From Betaproteobacteria bacterium (lineage in GTDB: Bacteria; Pseudomonadota; Gammaproteobacteria; Burkholderiales; Rhodocyclaceae): a stretch of 64,000 nucleotides of DNA. The position numbers and the translations under genes are program-made. The notes beneath the pieces were generated by a model. The model was not told where the DNA came from, ran no database searches, and worked only from the letters and a program-made list of their open reading frames with translations. Numbering within the stretch: position 1 is the stretch's first letter; every line of letters begins with the position of its first letter. Shown one piece after another: positions 22,326 to 34,852 of this stretch. The stretch lies in assembly GCA_028065725.1 (NCBI GenBank), contig JAPTVL010000550.1, forward strand, positions 1 through 64,000, written 5' to 3'.

Positions 22326-22372
22326 TTGCATAGCTTACGCTTGCCGGCCCATATGTTGTTACTTGCATAGCT
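22326..22372. promoter_or_regulatory. Direct repeats in the regulator/tup divergent promoter
   Basis: TTGCATAGCT occurs at 22326-22335 and again at 22363-22372, 37 bp apart. Related CATAT sequences lie next to both (22309 and 22350). The pair fills the only non-coding gap between the ModE-like gene and tupB and is a candidate operator. Confidence 0.45.
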
Positions 22373-22382
22373 AGCCCTGTCG

Positions 22383-23087
22383 ATGCACGAGTTCAGCGAA
22401 CCCTTCGTCACCGCCTGGCAACTGGTTGCCGCGGCCGACGCGCGTCTGGCCGGCATCGTCCTGCTCAGCCTGCGCGTGAGCATTGCCGCGACGCTGATCG
22501 CCTGCGTGATCGGCATGCCGATCGGCGCCCTGCTGGCGGTCGGCCGCTTTCCCGGACGGCGCGTGCTGATCGTGCTGTTCAACGGCCTCATGGGCCTGCC
22601 GCCGGTAGTGGTCGGCCTGCTGGTGTATCTGCTGTTGTCGCGCGCCGGACCGCTCGGGCAATTCGGCCTGTTGTTCTCGCCGACTGCAATGGTCATCGCG
22701 CAAGCCGTGCTGGTAACGCCGATCGTCGCCGCGCTGACGCGGCAGGTGATCGCCGACGAGTGGAGCGAATACCGCGAGCAGCTGCGTTCGCTCGGCGCCA
22801 GCCGCAGCCGCGCCGCCGCGACCCTGCTCTGGGACGGGCGCTTCTCGCTGTCGACGGCGGCACTGGCCGGCTTCGGTCGGGCGATTGCCGAAGTCGGCGC
22901 GGTGATGATCGTCGGTGGCAACATCGACGGCGTCACGCGCGTGATGACCACCACCATCGCGCTCGAAACCAGCAAGGGCGACCTGCCGCTGGCGCTCGCC
23001 CTGGGCTTCATCCTGATCGCCGTGGTGCTGGCGATCAACGCCGTGGCCTACGCGGTACGCGGCTGGGCCGAGAGGAGATGGGGGTGA
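22383..23087 (+). CDS. tupB: Tungstate ABC transporter permease TupB
   Basis: 234-residue inner-membrane permease with about five hydrophobic segments and the EAA-type cytoplasmic loop EQLRSLGASRSRAAATLLW. Motifs GLPPVVVGLLVYLLLSRAGPLG and AIAEVGAVMIVGGNI are characteristic of TupB/WtpB-type tungstate permeases. First gene of tupB-tupC-tupA; two strong hairpins separate it from tupC. Confidence 0.9.
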   Translation: MHEFSEPFVTAWQLVAAADARLAGIVLLSLRVSIAATLIACVIGMPIGALLAVGRFPGRRVLIVLFNGLMGLPPVVVGLLVYLLLSRAGPLGQFGLLFSPTAMVIAQAVLVTPIVAALTRQVIADEWSEYREQLRSLGASRSRAAATLLWDGRFSLSTAALAGFGRAIAEVGAVMIVGGNIDGVTRVMTTTIALETSKGDLPLALALGFILIAVVLAINAVAYAVRGWAERRWG

Positions 23088-23098
23088 GGCCGGGGTTT

Positions 23099-23151
23099 CG
23101 CGAAGCACTGCTTCGCGCCGGACGAACCGGTCGGCTGTGCAAAGCCGACCG
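23099..23151 (+). repeat. Two perfect intra-operon hairpins between tupB and tupC
   Basis: CGCGAAGC-ACT-GCTTCGCG at 23099-23117 and CGGTCGGCT-GTGCAA-AGCCGACCG at 23128-23151 occupy the 79-bp gap. No T tract follows, so read-through is expected. They could stabilise mRNA ends or be REP-like units. Confidence 0.6.
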
Positions 23152-23166
23152 TGGGACGGAGTTCGC

Positions 23167-23849
<683 letters not shown>

Positions 23850-23853
<4 letters not shown>

Positions 23854-24671
23854 TCACCCGTCGCCTGTTCTGTTCCGCCCTCGCTTCCCTCGGTTTGATG
23901 GCCGCCACCGCGAGCCAGGCCCAGGAACGCTTCATCACCGTCTCATCAACCACCTCGACCGAGCAGTCCGGCCTGTTCGGCCACCTGTTGCCGATCTTCG
24001 AGAAAGCCAGCGGCATCAAGGTGCGCGTCGTCGCCCTGGGCACCGGCCAGGCGCTCGATCTGGCGCGGCGCGGCGATGCCGACGTGGTTTTCGTCCATGA
24101 CAAGGCCGCCGAGGAAAAATTCATCGCCGAAGGCCATGGCGTCAAGCGTCAGGAAGTCATGTACAACGACTTCGTCGTGGTCGGCCCCAAGGCCGATCCG
24201 GCCAAGGCAGCGGGCAAGGATATCCTCGAAGGCCTGCGCCGCATCGAGGCCGCCAAGGCAGCATTCGTCTCGCGCGGCGACAAGAGCGGCACCCACGCCG
24301 CCGAGCTGCGCTACTGGAAAGCCGCCGGCGTCGATCTCGACAAGGCCAAAGGCCCCTGGTACCGCGACACCGGGTCCGGCATGGGCCCGGCGCTCAACAC
24401 CGCGGCCTCGATGAACGCCTACATCCTGGCCGATCGCGGCACCTGGCTCTCGTTCAAGAACCGCGGCGATCTGGGCATCGTCGTCGAGGGCGACACGCGG
24501 CTCTTCAACCAGTACGGCGTGATCCTGGTGAACCCCGCCAAACACGCCCACGTCAAGCAGGCCGACGGCCAGAAGTTCATCGACTGGGTAGTCTCGGCGG
24601 AAGGCCAGAAGGCGATCGCCGACTACAAGATCGGCGGTGAACAGCTGTTCTTCCCCAACGCCAAGCGCTGA
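23850..24671 (+). CDS. tupA: Tungstate-binding periplasmic protein TupA
   Basis: 273-residue substrate-binding protein that captures tungstate in the periplasm. Signal peptide MITRRLFCSALASLGLMAATASQAQ; the oxyanion-binding SSTTSTEQSGLFGHL motif near residue 33 and the RGDKSGTHAAELRYW segment are typical of TupA rather than ModA. Tungstate uptake suggests a tungstoenzyme such as an aldehyde oxidoreductase or formate dehydrogenase elsewhere in the genome (inference). Confidence 0.92.
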
Positions 24672-24681
24672 GCGGGAGTCT

Positions 24682-24885
24682 TTATTCCTCGACTGCCCCG
24701 GGAGGGACGCAGCGGACCGGCGCGACCGAGAGCAGTTCGCGCACCCTTGCCCCGGCTTGCCGGGCAAGGGCCGGATTGGCCAGCCACATCTGAATGAAAA
24801 ATTCCCGCATCTGCTCGGATTGCGCCAGGCGCGCAAGCATCAGCTCCTGCGGAATCGTGACCGGCAGCCGGGCGAGTTCAGACAT
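24682..24885 (-). CDS. Small conserved-looking protein paired with a nucleotidyltransferase
   Basis: 67 residues, no recognised family. Mostly helical composition with a Met/Leu-rich centre (LMLARLAQSEQMREFFIQMW) and a Pro-rich end. Its start overlaps the stop of the upstream nucleotidyltransferase gene by eight bases, so the two are co-translated and may form a two-component module. tupA converges from the left 10 bp away. Confidence 0.5.
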   Translation of the reverse strand: MSELARLPVTIPQELMLARLAQSEQMREFFIQMWLANPALARQAGARVRELLSVAPVRCVPPGAVEE

Positions 24886-25378
24886 TCGGGTCCTCCCCGC
24901 GCTTGATCTTTTCCAGCGCCTCGATATCCAACCTGTCCTTGGGTCGGTTGGCGGCGCGCTTCATCAACAGCAGGTCGTCTATGCAGGCAATCGGCACTTG
25001 CCTGCCGAACAGGTCACCGGCAACCGCGTTGGCAATCAATCTGTCGAATGACACTTCCGGCCGTACGATCACATCGACGACGGCGCCTCCGGCCTGCGGC
25101 TCCCGCAGGGAAAACGCCAGCATGCCTTTTTCGCGATGCCAGCGTTCGATCTGGCCGGCATCCCACAGCGATTCGATCGGCACCGGGATTCCCGGCATCA
25201 GCCCGTGCCGCCTGGCGACATTGATGAAACGCCCGAGGTTCTCATCGTTCATCGCCAGCACCAGATCAATATCGAAGGTGCTGCGCAGAAAGCCGTGCAA
25301 TTGCACGGCCAGCCCGCCCACCAGCACGTAATCAACCCGCGCGTCGGTCAGCGACTGGAGCAGTTCGGCAATCTTCAT
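24878..25378 (-). CDS. Nucleotidyltransferase fold protein (AbiEii/MNT-like)
   Basis: 166 residues. The N-terminal VDYVLVGGLAVQLHGF followed by TFDIDLVL is the GG-x-A..G / D-x-D core of minimal nucleotidyltransferases found in MNT/HEPN and AbiE-type modules. C-terminal CIDDLLLMKRAANRPKDRLDIEAL is typical of the DUF6036/AbiEii-like group. It overlaps the small downstream gene. Probably part of a toxin-antitoxin or defence pair, by family and context; target unknown. Confidence 0.75.
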   Translation of the reverse strand: MKIAELLQSLTDARVDYVLVGGLAVQLHGFLRSTFDIDLVLAMNDENLGRFINVARRHGLMPGIPVPIESLWDAGQIERWHREKGMLAFSLREPQAGGAVVDVIVRPEVSFDRLIANAVAGDLFGRQVPIACIDDLLLMKRAANRPKDRLDIEALEKIKRGEDPNV

Positions 25379-25472
25379 GGCGCGGAGGGTCGCATGGATA
25401 AGCCGTCGCGGCCCCTGACCAAAAACAACCCGGTCGCCGTCGCGCCAGCGCGCTGCGTTCCTTCGGGAACTT

Positions 25473-25763
25473 TCATACTCGCTCGCGCCAATAGTCGGGG
25501 TGACGCCGCAGATGCATCACGGCGAGTATGTAGACCGAAGATCCGCGTAAGGCATAGAGAACGCCATAAGGAAACCGATTGGCCAGCACCCGCCGAATTT
25601 CGCCATCGACCGGCGGCCAGGCGAGCGGCATGGCGACGGCACGCTGGATCGCGGCATGGACTTCGGCGGCAAAGTCGCCGCCGAGGCCTGCCGACCGTTC
25701 TTCGTACCAGTCCACAGCGGCAAGAAACTCAGTTTCCGCCTCCGGATGAAACTGAAAGCTCAT
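25473..25763 (-). CDS. RelE/ParE-family toxin
   Basis: 96 residues with the ParE pattern FHPEAETEFLAAVDWYEERSAGLGGDF near the start, RFPYGVLYAL in the middle and the C-terminal ILAVMHLRRHPDYW. ParE toxins poison gyrase, RelE cleaves mRNA; which applies is not decided by sequence. It overlaps the antitoxin stop by four bases, antitoxin first, the normal order. Confidence 0.9.
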   Translation of the reverse strand: MSFQFHPEAETEFLAAVDWYEERSAGLGGDFAAEVHAAIQRAVAMPLAWPPVDGEIRRVLANRFPYGVLYALRGSSVYILAVMHLRRHPDYWRERV

Positions 25764-25984
25764 TGCCCGAGGCGGCGGCGCACTCGCTCGAACACTTCAT
25801 CGCCGGGAACGGCCTTGACGCGCCCGGCATCCAGATCGTCGAGTCTCCTGCGCGCGGTCGCAAGCCATGCCGCCGCCGCCGAGTCATCAACCGGATTCAA
25901 GGTTTGCAGCAAGGAGTCGACCAGACGTGCACGTTCCTCGATGGGCAGGGATGCAGCTTCATTCATCAAGTCAGTGGTATTCAT
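25760..25984 (-). CDS. Addiction-module antitoxin for the ParE-like toxin
   Basis: 74-residue acidic helical protein. LMNEAASLPIEERARLVDSLLQTL is the pattern of the putative addiction-module component family (TIGR02574-like), which pairs with RelE/ParE toxins. Starts 33 bp downstream of the restriction-modification gene, so the pair may be the tail of that operon. Confidence 0.85.
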   Translation of the reverse strand: MNTTDLMNEAASLPIEERARLVDSLLQTLNPVDDSAAAAWLATARRRLDDLDAGRVKAVPGDEVFERVRRRLGQ

Positions 25985-26017
25985 GGCGGTGACTCCGTGC
26001 GCGAACAGGATGCAAGC

Positions 26018-29000
26018 TTATCCCAGCCAGCGCCCGTCGTCCAAACGGCGGGCGCGGCCGAGGGCTTCCAGCGCGGCGAGGATGTCGGGCAGGCGGGACT
26101 TCCAGCGGCCGCGGCCGGTGAAGTTGGCGGCGAGCTGGGCTTCGGTTTGCGCGGCAGGCGAATCGGCGAGGACTCTGGCGACGGCGGCGAGTTGTTCCGG
26201 CAGGGTCGCGGGCCAGGCTTGTTGCGTCGCTGCGCGGGCCGGGACCGGGGGGGTCGTGGCGGCGTCGGCGAGCTTCCTTCGCCCCGAGCCTTCCGGCGCC
26301 AGCCCGATGGGCGCTTGTGCCGATTGTGGCGCCTGAAATTTCGGGCGCAGCCAGCGGATGGTGCCAGCGGCTTCCTCGGCGCGGCGCTGGCTGTTGAGGG
26401 CGACCAGGCGTTCGAGGAGGGTCTGTTCGTCCGGCTGGTCGCTCCAGCCATAGGCGTCGAGCACGGCGGCGTCGAGTTCCTCGTGCAGCGACTTGAGCAC
26501 GGCGACCAGGCCTTTTTCGTGGATGGCCTTTTCTTTCGCCGTCATGCCGGCGCCGACTTTCAGTTTTTCCAGCACGTTGTAGAGGCCGGTCAGCGTGAGG
26601 TCGTCATGCGCCGCCAGCACGCGCTTGCGCTGGGCGTCGATCTGTTCGGCGAGGTCGCGGATGCGGGCTTGTTGTGCGGCAGTGGCAACCGGGAAGGGGA
26701 AGGTTTCGAAGCAGAAGCCTTTGTTGTAGACGGGCCGATCTTCCAACAGTGTGCCGGACGCAAGCGCCCACGCAACATGGACTCGACTCGACAGCACACC
26801 GAGGCAATAGGCATCGTCGAGCGCGATGCACACGAGCTTGTTGTCCGGCGCAATACTGGCGTCAAGAAACTGGAAGACGCGATGCTTGGCAGTTTCCACC
26901 GTGGCGATGTAACGCGGCAGGCCCGCAAGTTGGCGGCGCAACTTTGGATTGGTCTCACCGAACAGCCACCAGTTACGTTTGCGAACCTCGCGGTTGTTGT
27001 GGTCGCGCTCGGGCTTTACCCGTTCCAGTACCCATTGATAGGTTGCCGGCCAGCGGCGGCGCATCTCGTCGGCGTCGTGACCGTAGAGGTCGATCACGCT
27101 GACGCCGCGCGGCCGCTCCGTCAGGTCGCGCCCGTTGCGGTAGGGCTTGATCGGCGCGTCGGCTTCGAGCCGGGCAGCATCTTCGGGAGAAACAATGAAA
27201 CCCGCGCCGAACAACTGCACCCCGCGATTGGCGAGGTTTTCGTTCGCCCGCAAGGCCTGCGCCGCCGTCACGTCAGCGCCGACTTTCAGGTCGGCGTGAA
27301 TGCTGCCGCGCTGTTCGGCCAGTTCCACCTCCAGCCCCTCGCCCTTGCCTTCGCGCTCGGCAATCACGTTGCACAGCCGGCCTTCGCCCGCACCCGGCGC
27401 GGCAACGGTCATCGCGATGCGGACCGCCGCGCCGTCGGCGCTGTCCACCCAGGGGTGGTCGGGCACGGCGAAGGCCAGATGCAGGCCCTGGTCGAGCGCG
27501 CCCTGCACCACGCGGCGGTTGAAGGTCTGCCGCAGCGAGTTGGTGGTGATGAAGCCGAAGCGCGCCAGCCGGCCCTGCGCGACGAGTTGCGCGGCGTGGT
27601 GCCACCAGAACATGACGAAGTCGGCCGACTCGGGCACCGCCGGCCACGCCCCGCGCAGCGCGTCGACATAGCCGTCGCCCAACACGGCGCGCATGGTCGA
27701 AGCGCCGATGAAGGGCGGATTGCCGACCACCACGTCGGCTGTCGGCCATTCGGCCTGACGCGGGTTTTTGTAACGCTCCAGCGGCACGCGCGCGGTTTCG
27801 TCCGGCACCTGTTCGCCGGTGACGGCATGCGCCTTGGTGCTGCGGCCGTCCCAGCGCGTGACGGGAACGCCCTTCTCGTCCAGCACGTAGTCGTAGCCGT
27901 CGTGGGCCAGCACCGCGTCGCGGCATTCGATGTTGCGGAAATCCTTGAGCACCGGCTGCGGCGGCAATCCTGCTCCGCGTGTCCTGAAATGCCATTGCAG
28001 GTAGCCGATCCACAGCACCAGTTCGGCAATCGCCGCGGCGCGCGGATTGAGTTCGAGGCCGAGGAACTGGTGCGGGTCGACCGCGAAGCCTTCGGTTTCG
28101 AGTTGGGCCTGGCCGTGGCCGATGTCGTGCAACTGGTTGAGCACTTCGCCTTCGAGGCGCTTCAGGTGTTCCAGCGCGACGTAGAGAAAGTTGCCGCTGC
28201 CGCAGGCCGGGTCGAGCACGCGCAGGGTGCACAGGCGGTGGTGGAAGGCGCGGATCTCGGCGATGGCCTCTTTCTGTTTGCCTTCGTTGGCGAGCAGCAC
28301 GGCGGCGCCCTGCACATAGGCCCAGCTCTGCCGCAGCGGTTCGATCACGGTCGGCTGCACCAGGCGGTCGACATAGGCGCGCGGCGTGTAGTGGGCGCCC
28401 AGCGCGTGGCGCTCGAGCGGGTCGAGTGCGCGTTCGAGCAGGGTGCCGAAGATGGCGGGTTCGACCAGGGTCCAGTCGGCCTTGGAAGCTTCGAGCAGCA
28501 GGCCGATCTGCTGTTTGGAGAGCGGCAGCACCTCGGGCGTCTTGAACAGTTTGCCGTTGAAGCGCGGCAGGGTCTGGCGCAGCACCACGGAAAAGCCGCC
28601 GACGTCCATTTCACTCCACAGGGCGCCGACCAGCGGCACGAACTGGGCGGTGTCGTCCTTCAGGCTCTTGAGCAGTTCGGTGAAGCTGGCCTTGGGAATC
28701 AGGCCGACATCTTCGGCGAACATGCTGAACAGGCAGCGGGTGAGAAAGCCGGCGACGGTTTCGGCGGCGTGGCCGGCCGCTTCCAGCGACTTGGCGACGT
28801 CGGCCAAATGCGCCGCGATCTCGCGCGTGACTTTTGCGCTGGCGGTGGCGGGGTCGAGGCCGAGCGGATCGAGCCAGACCGCCTTGATCCGCTGGCGCAC
28901 GGCGGCGTCGCGCAGGTCGGTCAGGCGGATGCGGTGCGAGCGCGGATCGGGAAAGGGCGTGTAGGTGGCGCCGCTGCGCGAGAACTCGGCATACAGCTCG

Positions 29001-29383
29001 ATGACGTTGCCGACATCGACCACGATCAGGAAGGGTGGACGGCCCTCGCCGGCCGGCAGGGCGCGGGCGTAGTTTTCGGCCTGGCTGCGGGCGCGCAGCA
29101 GGGCGTCGTCGAAGGCTTTCGCCGTGCCGCCAGCGCCGACTTTCTTCGCCTCGAGAACGAAGCAGCCGCGCCGATAGCAATCGATGCGGCCGGCGCTGCT
29201 GCTACCATCGCCGTGGCGGAAACTGATCGGCCGCTCGAACATGTAGTCCTGTGCGTGGTGCGGCTCGGGCAGATCGAGGAGACGGCAGAGGTCGATGACG
29301 AAACTCTGCGCCGTCGCCAGCTCCGACGCGGTGACGTCCTGCCAGCGGGCAATGAAAGTCTCGACGGGGTCAGGAGTGGCCAA
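26018..29383 (-). CDS. Single-chain restriction-modification enzyme (type IIG/IIL, MmeI-like)
   Basis: 1121 residues combining nuclease, N6-adenine methyltransferase and specificity functions. N-terminal PD-(D/E)XK-like site RIDCYRRGCFVLEAKK (about residues 66-81), a helical connector, methyltransferase motif I LDPACGSGNFLY (about residues 390-400) and catalytic motif IV VVGNPPFIGAS, then a target-recognition region. The start appears to be TTG at 29383, inside the end of vapC (14-base overlap). Three copies of the dispersed DNA motif give [22 protein letters not shown] and LKVGAGMTAKE. Recognition sequence unknown; the methylated base is inferred from NPPF. Confidence 0.88.
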   Translation of the reverse strand: MATPDPVETFIARWQDVTASELATAQSFVIDLCRLLDLPEPHHAQDYMFERPISFRHGDGSSSAGRIDCYRRGCFVLEAKKVGAGGTAKAFDDALLRARSQAENYARALPAGEGRPPFLIVVDVGNVIELYAEFSRSGATYTPFPDPRSHRIRLTDLRDAAVRQRIKAVWLDPLGLDPATASAKVTREIAAHLADVAKSLEAAGHAAETVAGFLTRCLFSMFAEDVGLIPKASFTELLKSLKDDTAQFVPLVGALWSEMDVGGFSVVLRQTLPRFNGKLFKTPEVLPLSKQQIGLLLEASKADWTLVEPAIFGTLLERALDPLERHALGAHYTPRAYVDRLVQPTVIEPLRQSWAYVQGAAVLLANEGKQKEAIAEIRAFHHRLCTLRVLDPACGSGNFLYVALEHLKRLEGEVLNQLHDIGHGQAQLETEGFAVDPHQFLGLELNPRAAAIAELVLWIGYLQWHFRTRGAGLPPQPVLKDFRNIECRDAVLAHDGYDYVLDEKGVPVTRWDGRSTKAHAVTGEQVPDETARVPLERYKNPRQAEWPTADVVVGNPPFIGASTMRAVLGDGYVDALRGAWPAVPESADFVMFWWHHAAQLVAQGRLARFGFITTNSLRQTFNRRVVQGALDQGLHLAFAVPDHPWVDSADGAAVRIAMTVAAPGAGEGRLCNVIAEREGKGEGLEVELAEQRGSIHADLKVGADVTAAQALRANENLANRGVQLFGAGFIVSPEDAARLEADAPIKPYRNGRDLTERPRGVSVIDLYGHDADEMRRRWPATYQWVLERVKPERDHNNREVRKRNWWLFGETNPKLRRQLAGLPRYIATVETAKHRVFQFLDASIAPDNKLVCIALDDAYCLGVLSSRVHVAWALASGTLLEDRPVYNKGFCFETFPFPVATAAQQARIRDLAEQIDAQRKRVLAAHDDLTLTGLYNVLEKLKVGAGMTAKEKAIHEKGLVAVLKSLHEELDAAVLDAYGWSDQPDEQTLLERLVALNSQRRAEEAAGTIRWLRPKFQAPQSAQAPIGLAPEGSGRRKLADAATTPPVPARAATQQAWPATLPEQLAAVARVLADSPAAQTEAQLAANFTGRGRWKSRLPDILAALEALGRARRLDDGRWLG
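26541..26559 (+). repeat. Dispersed motif copy (restriction gene, third)
   Basis: GTCATGCCGGCGCCGACTT on the plus strand of a minus-strand gene; encodes KVGAGMT. Confidence 0.7.
27267..27285 (+). repeat. Dispersed motif copy (restriction gene, second)
   Basis: GTCACGTCAGCGCCGACTT, antisense to the gene; encodes KVGADVT. Confidence 0.7.
29124..29142 (+). repeat. Dispersed motif copy (restriction gene, first)
   Basis: GTGCCGCCAGCGCCGACTT, antisense to the gene; encodes KVGAGGT directly after the nuclease EAK residues. Confidence 0.7.
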
Positions 29384-29804
29384 TGTATTCGTGTCCGATA
29401 CCGTGATATTGACAGCCTTGCGCCAGCCCCTTGTCGCAGGTGAGCAGGGTCAGGTTGAGGCGGGCGGCGATGGCGGCATGCAAGGCATCGGGGGTGCGCA
29501 GACTGGAGGCATAGGCCGCGCAAAATTGTGCGGCACGCTCGAAGTCGCTTGCGCGAACCTCGGCAACGACCAGACCGTGGGCGGTGAGAATCGCCTGCAA
29601 CCTGGCGGTTGCCTGCCGCGAGGTAATGTCGTCGGTCTGCCCCGTACGAAGCTTGAAGGCGACCGCGCTGGAAAACTCTGCCAAGGTCCAGTGACTGATC
29701 CATAGCTCGTTTTCGCTGCGGGCTCGAACAAGCACCGCCGCGCTGGCCGTTTCGTGAAAGAACAGCGGAACGAGGAAAGACGTGTCGAGGTAGACCGCCA
29801 TCAA
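29370..29804 (-). CDS. vapC: PIN-domain toxin VapC
   Basis: 144-residue PIN ribonuclease with the acidic residues spread over VYLDTSFLVPLFF, WTLAEFSSAV, RTPDALHAAIA and TCDKGLA. Its start overlaps the antitoxin stop (ATGA), and its end overlaps the restriction-modification start, so all three genes are translationally chained. Confidence 0.9.
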   Translation of the reverse strand: MMAVYLDTSFLVPLFFHETASAAVLVRARSENELWISHWTLAEFSSAVAFKLRTGQTDDITSRQATARLQAILTAHGLVVAEVRASDFERAAQFCAAYASSLRTPDALHAAIAARLNLTLLTCDKGLAQGCQYHGIGHEYIGHS

Positions 29805-30040
29805 TAGGCATCCAACGCCCGCATGGCGGCCACGCTGTCGGTGTCGGCCAGGGGCTGGGCGGCGACAAAGGCGGCGAGGTCTTCGATCCAGGCGGTGCTG
29901 GTTGCCGGCGCGGGCCGGTCGGCGACGATGCGTGCCACGGCGCGCCCGCGCCGGGTGATGACAACTTCCTCACCCGCCTGCACTCGATCGACGACGGCAG
30001 AAAGATGGGCCTTGGTTGCGGCAAGTGTCATGGTACGCAC
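29801..30040 (-). CDS. Phd/YefM-family antitoxin
   Basis: 79 residues. N-terminal TLAATKAHLSAVVDRVQAGEEVVIT plus RRGRAVARIV is the Phd/YefM DNA-binding fold; the C-terminal part (IEDLAAFVAAQPLAD) is the toxin-wrapping tail. First gene of the antitoxin-vapC-restriction chain, so it probably represses the whole operon. Confidence 0.88.
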   Translation of the reverse strand: MRTMTLAATKAHLSAVVDRVQAGEEVVITRRGRAVARIVADRPAPATSTAWIEDLAAFVAAQPLADTDSVAAMRALDAY

Positions 30041-30212
30041 GGAATTCTCCTTGATGACTATGTGACCATATTACTCCATAACGCCTTTCCTGTGGATAGC
30101 CAAGGAGGCAACGCAGGCCTGCCGATTGCCGGTGGCCGGCGCCTCTGGCCCGGTCGCTCCAGTAGAATACGGCCCTCGCCGGTTCCCCGGCGCATCAACC
30201 GGTTGCACTCCC

Positions 30213-31844
<1,632 letters not shown>

Positions 31845-31860
31845 AGGCAGAGCAGCTTTG

Positions 31861-31933
31861 ATCCGCAGATTTCGCAGATTACGCGGATGGATTCAATGGC
31901 GTTCATCTGTGAAAATCTGCGCCATCTGCGGAT
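31861..31933. repeat. Imperfect inverted repeat of CGCAGAT units
   Basis: Left arm 31861-31888 begins ATCCGCAGATTTCGCAG; right arm 31905-31933 ends CATCTGCGGAT and pairs with it imperfectly. Multiple CGCAGAT/ATCTGCG units make a large intergenic hairpin. This sequence style is a common dispersed intergenic repeat in many bacterial genomes. Confidence 0.6.
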
Positions 31934-32011
31934 GATGAATTGAATCGCCCGCTTGCGGCAAGGCGCGGCTTGTATTACAGTTAATACATTGTCTTTCCAG
32001 GAACCACCATC

Positions 32012-32263
32012 ATGACCACCACCGTTCGCCTTCCCCCGCGCGTTGAACAGGCGCTGGCGACGTATTGCGTCGAAACGAAACGCACCAAGTCGGAAGTGAT
32101 CGTCGAACTTCTGGAACAGCGCTTCACGGGCACCGACACCGAGCGCACGCCTTACCAACTGGCGCAGGAAGCCGGCTTTATCGGCTGTGTGGCCAGCAAG
32201 CCGGCGACAGGCAGCACCAAGGAACGCGTTGCCGCCGCCATCCGCAAAAAGCACGGACGGTGA
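32012..32263 (+). CDS. Ribbon-helix-helix antitoxin
   Basis: 83 residues. MTTTVRLPPRVEQALATY with TKRTKSEVIVELLE is a classic RHH DNA-binding domain; the C-terminal half is the toxin-binding tail, ending in basic KERVAAAIRKKHGR. Its TGA overlaps the GTG of the PIN toxin. Confidence 0.88.
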   Translation: MTTTVRLPPRVEQALATYCVETKRTKSEVIVELLEQRFTGTDTERTPYQLAQEAGFIGCVASKPATGSTKERVAAAIRKKHGR

Positions 32264-32676
32264 GTTCAATTCTGGTCGACACCGGGCCGCTGGTGGCACT
32301 GGCGGACAAGCGTGACCACGCCCACCTCGACTGCAAATCTTTTCTCGAAAACTATCGCGGGCGGCTGGTGACGACCTGGGCAGTGCTCACCGAGTTCTCG
32401 CACCTCGCGCCTTCGGTAGCCGCCACCTTGCCGCTATACCGCTGGATCGACAAGGGCGGACTGGAGTTGCTGCCGCTCGGCCGCGAGGAACTGGTGCGCG
32501 CCATCGACTGGATCGAAAAGTATGCCGACCGGCCGATGGATCTGGCGGATGCCTCGCTGGTGGTCGCCGCCATGAGCACCGGCATACACACCGTATGGAC
32601 CCTCGACCGCAAGGACTTCGAAACCTATCGGCTGCCGGGACGCAAGCGTTTCCGGCTGGCGACGAACCCGAAATGA
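32260..32676 (+). CDS. PIN-domain toxin
   Basis: 138 residues from a GTG overlapping the antitoxin stop. PIN acidic positions: ILVDTGPLVALAD, AVLTEFSHL, MDLADASLVVAAM, TLDRKDFETYR. Encodes a putative RNase. Its stop overlaps the next small gene by four bases. Confidence 0.9.
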   Translation: MSSILVDTGPLVALADKRDHAHLDCKSFLENYRGRLVTTWAVLTEFSHLAPSVAATLPLYRWIDKGGLELLPLGREELVRAIDWIEKYADRPMDLADASLVVAAMSTGIHTVWTLDRKDFETYRLPGRKRFRLATNPK

Positions 32677-32920
32677 AGTTGCTGCGCGGCCCCGCCCGCC
32701 TCGTCCTCAAGCTGCTGGGCTGGAAGCTGCTCGATCTGCCGCAACGGCCGGACAAGGCGGTGGTCATCATGGCCGTGGTCGATTATGGCAAGCGCGAGCT
32801 CGGCCTGCTGTCGACCATCATGCCGTCCGGCGACGAAACCGCCGACATGGCGCACATCGCTGCCTGTTACAAGGGCCGCACCGGCTATCACCCCGAAAAC
32901 GCTTCGCCGATAAGACTTCT

Positions 32921-32924
<4 letters not shown>
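32673..32924 (+). pseudogene. Internally deleted PlsC-like acyltransferase remnant
   Basis: 83 residues. Residues 1-34 (LVLKLLGWKLLDLPQRPDKAVVI) resemble the N-terminus, and residues 35-83 (VVDYGKRELGLLSTIMPSGDETADM, then YKGRTGYHPEN) the C-terminus, of a roughly 200-residue family of 1-acyl-glycerol-3-phosphate acyltransferase-like proteins. The region between, which should hold the HxxxxD catalytic box, is missing while the frame is kept. It overlaps its neighbours by four bases on each side and may still be translated, but catalysis is implausible. Based on family memory, not an alignment. Confidence 0.6.

Positions 32925-34852
<1,928 letters not shown>

Noticed and set aside
25136..29443. 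Very long plus-strand open frame of 1435 codons
   Set aside because: It is antisense to the restriction enzyme and the ParE pair, has no recognisable domains, and arises from high GC that removes stop codons.
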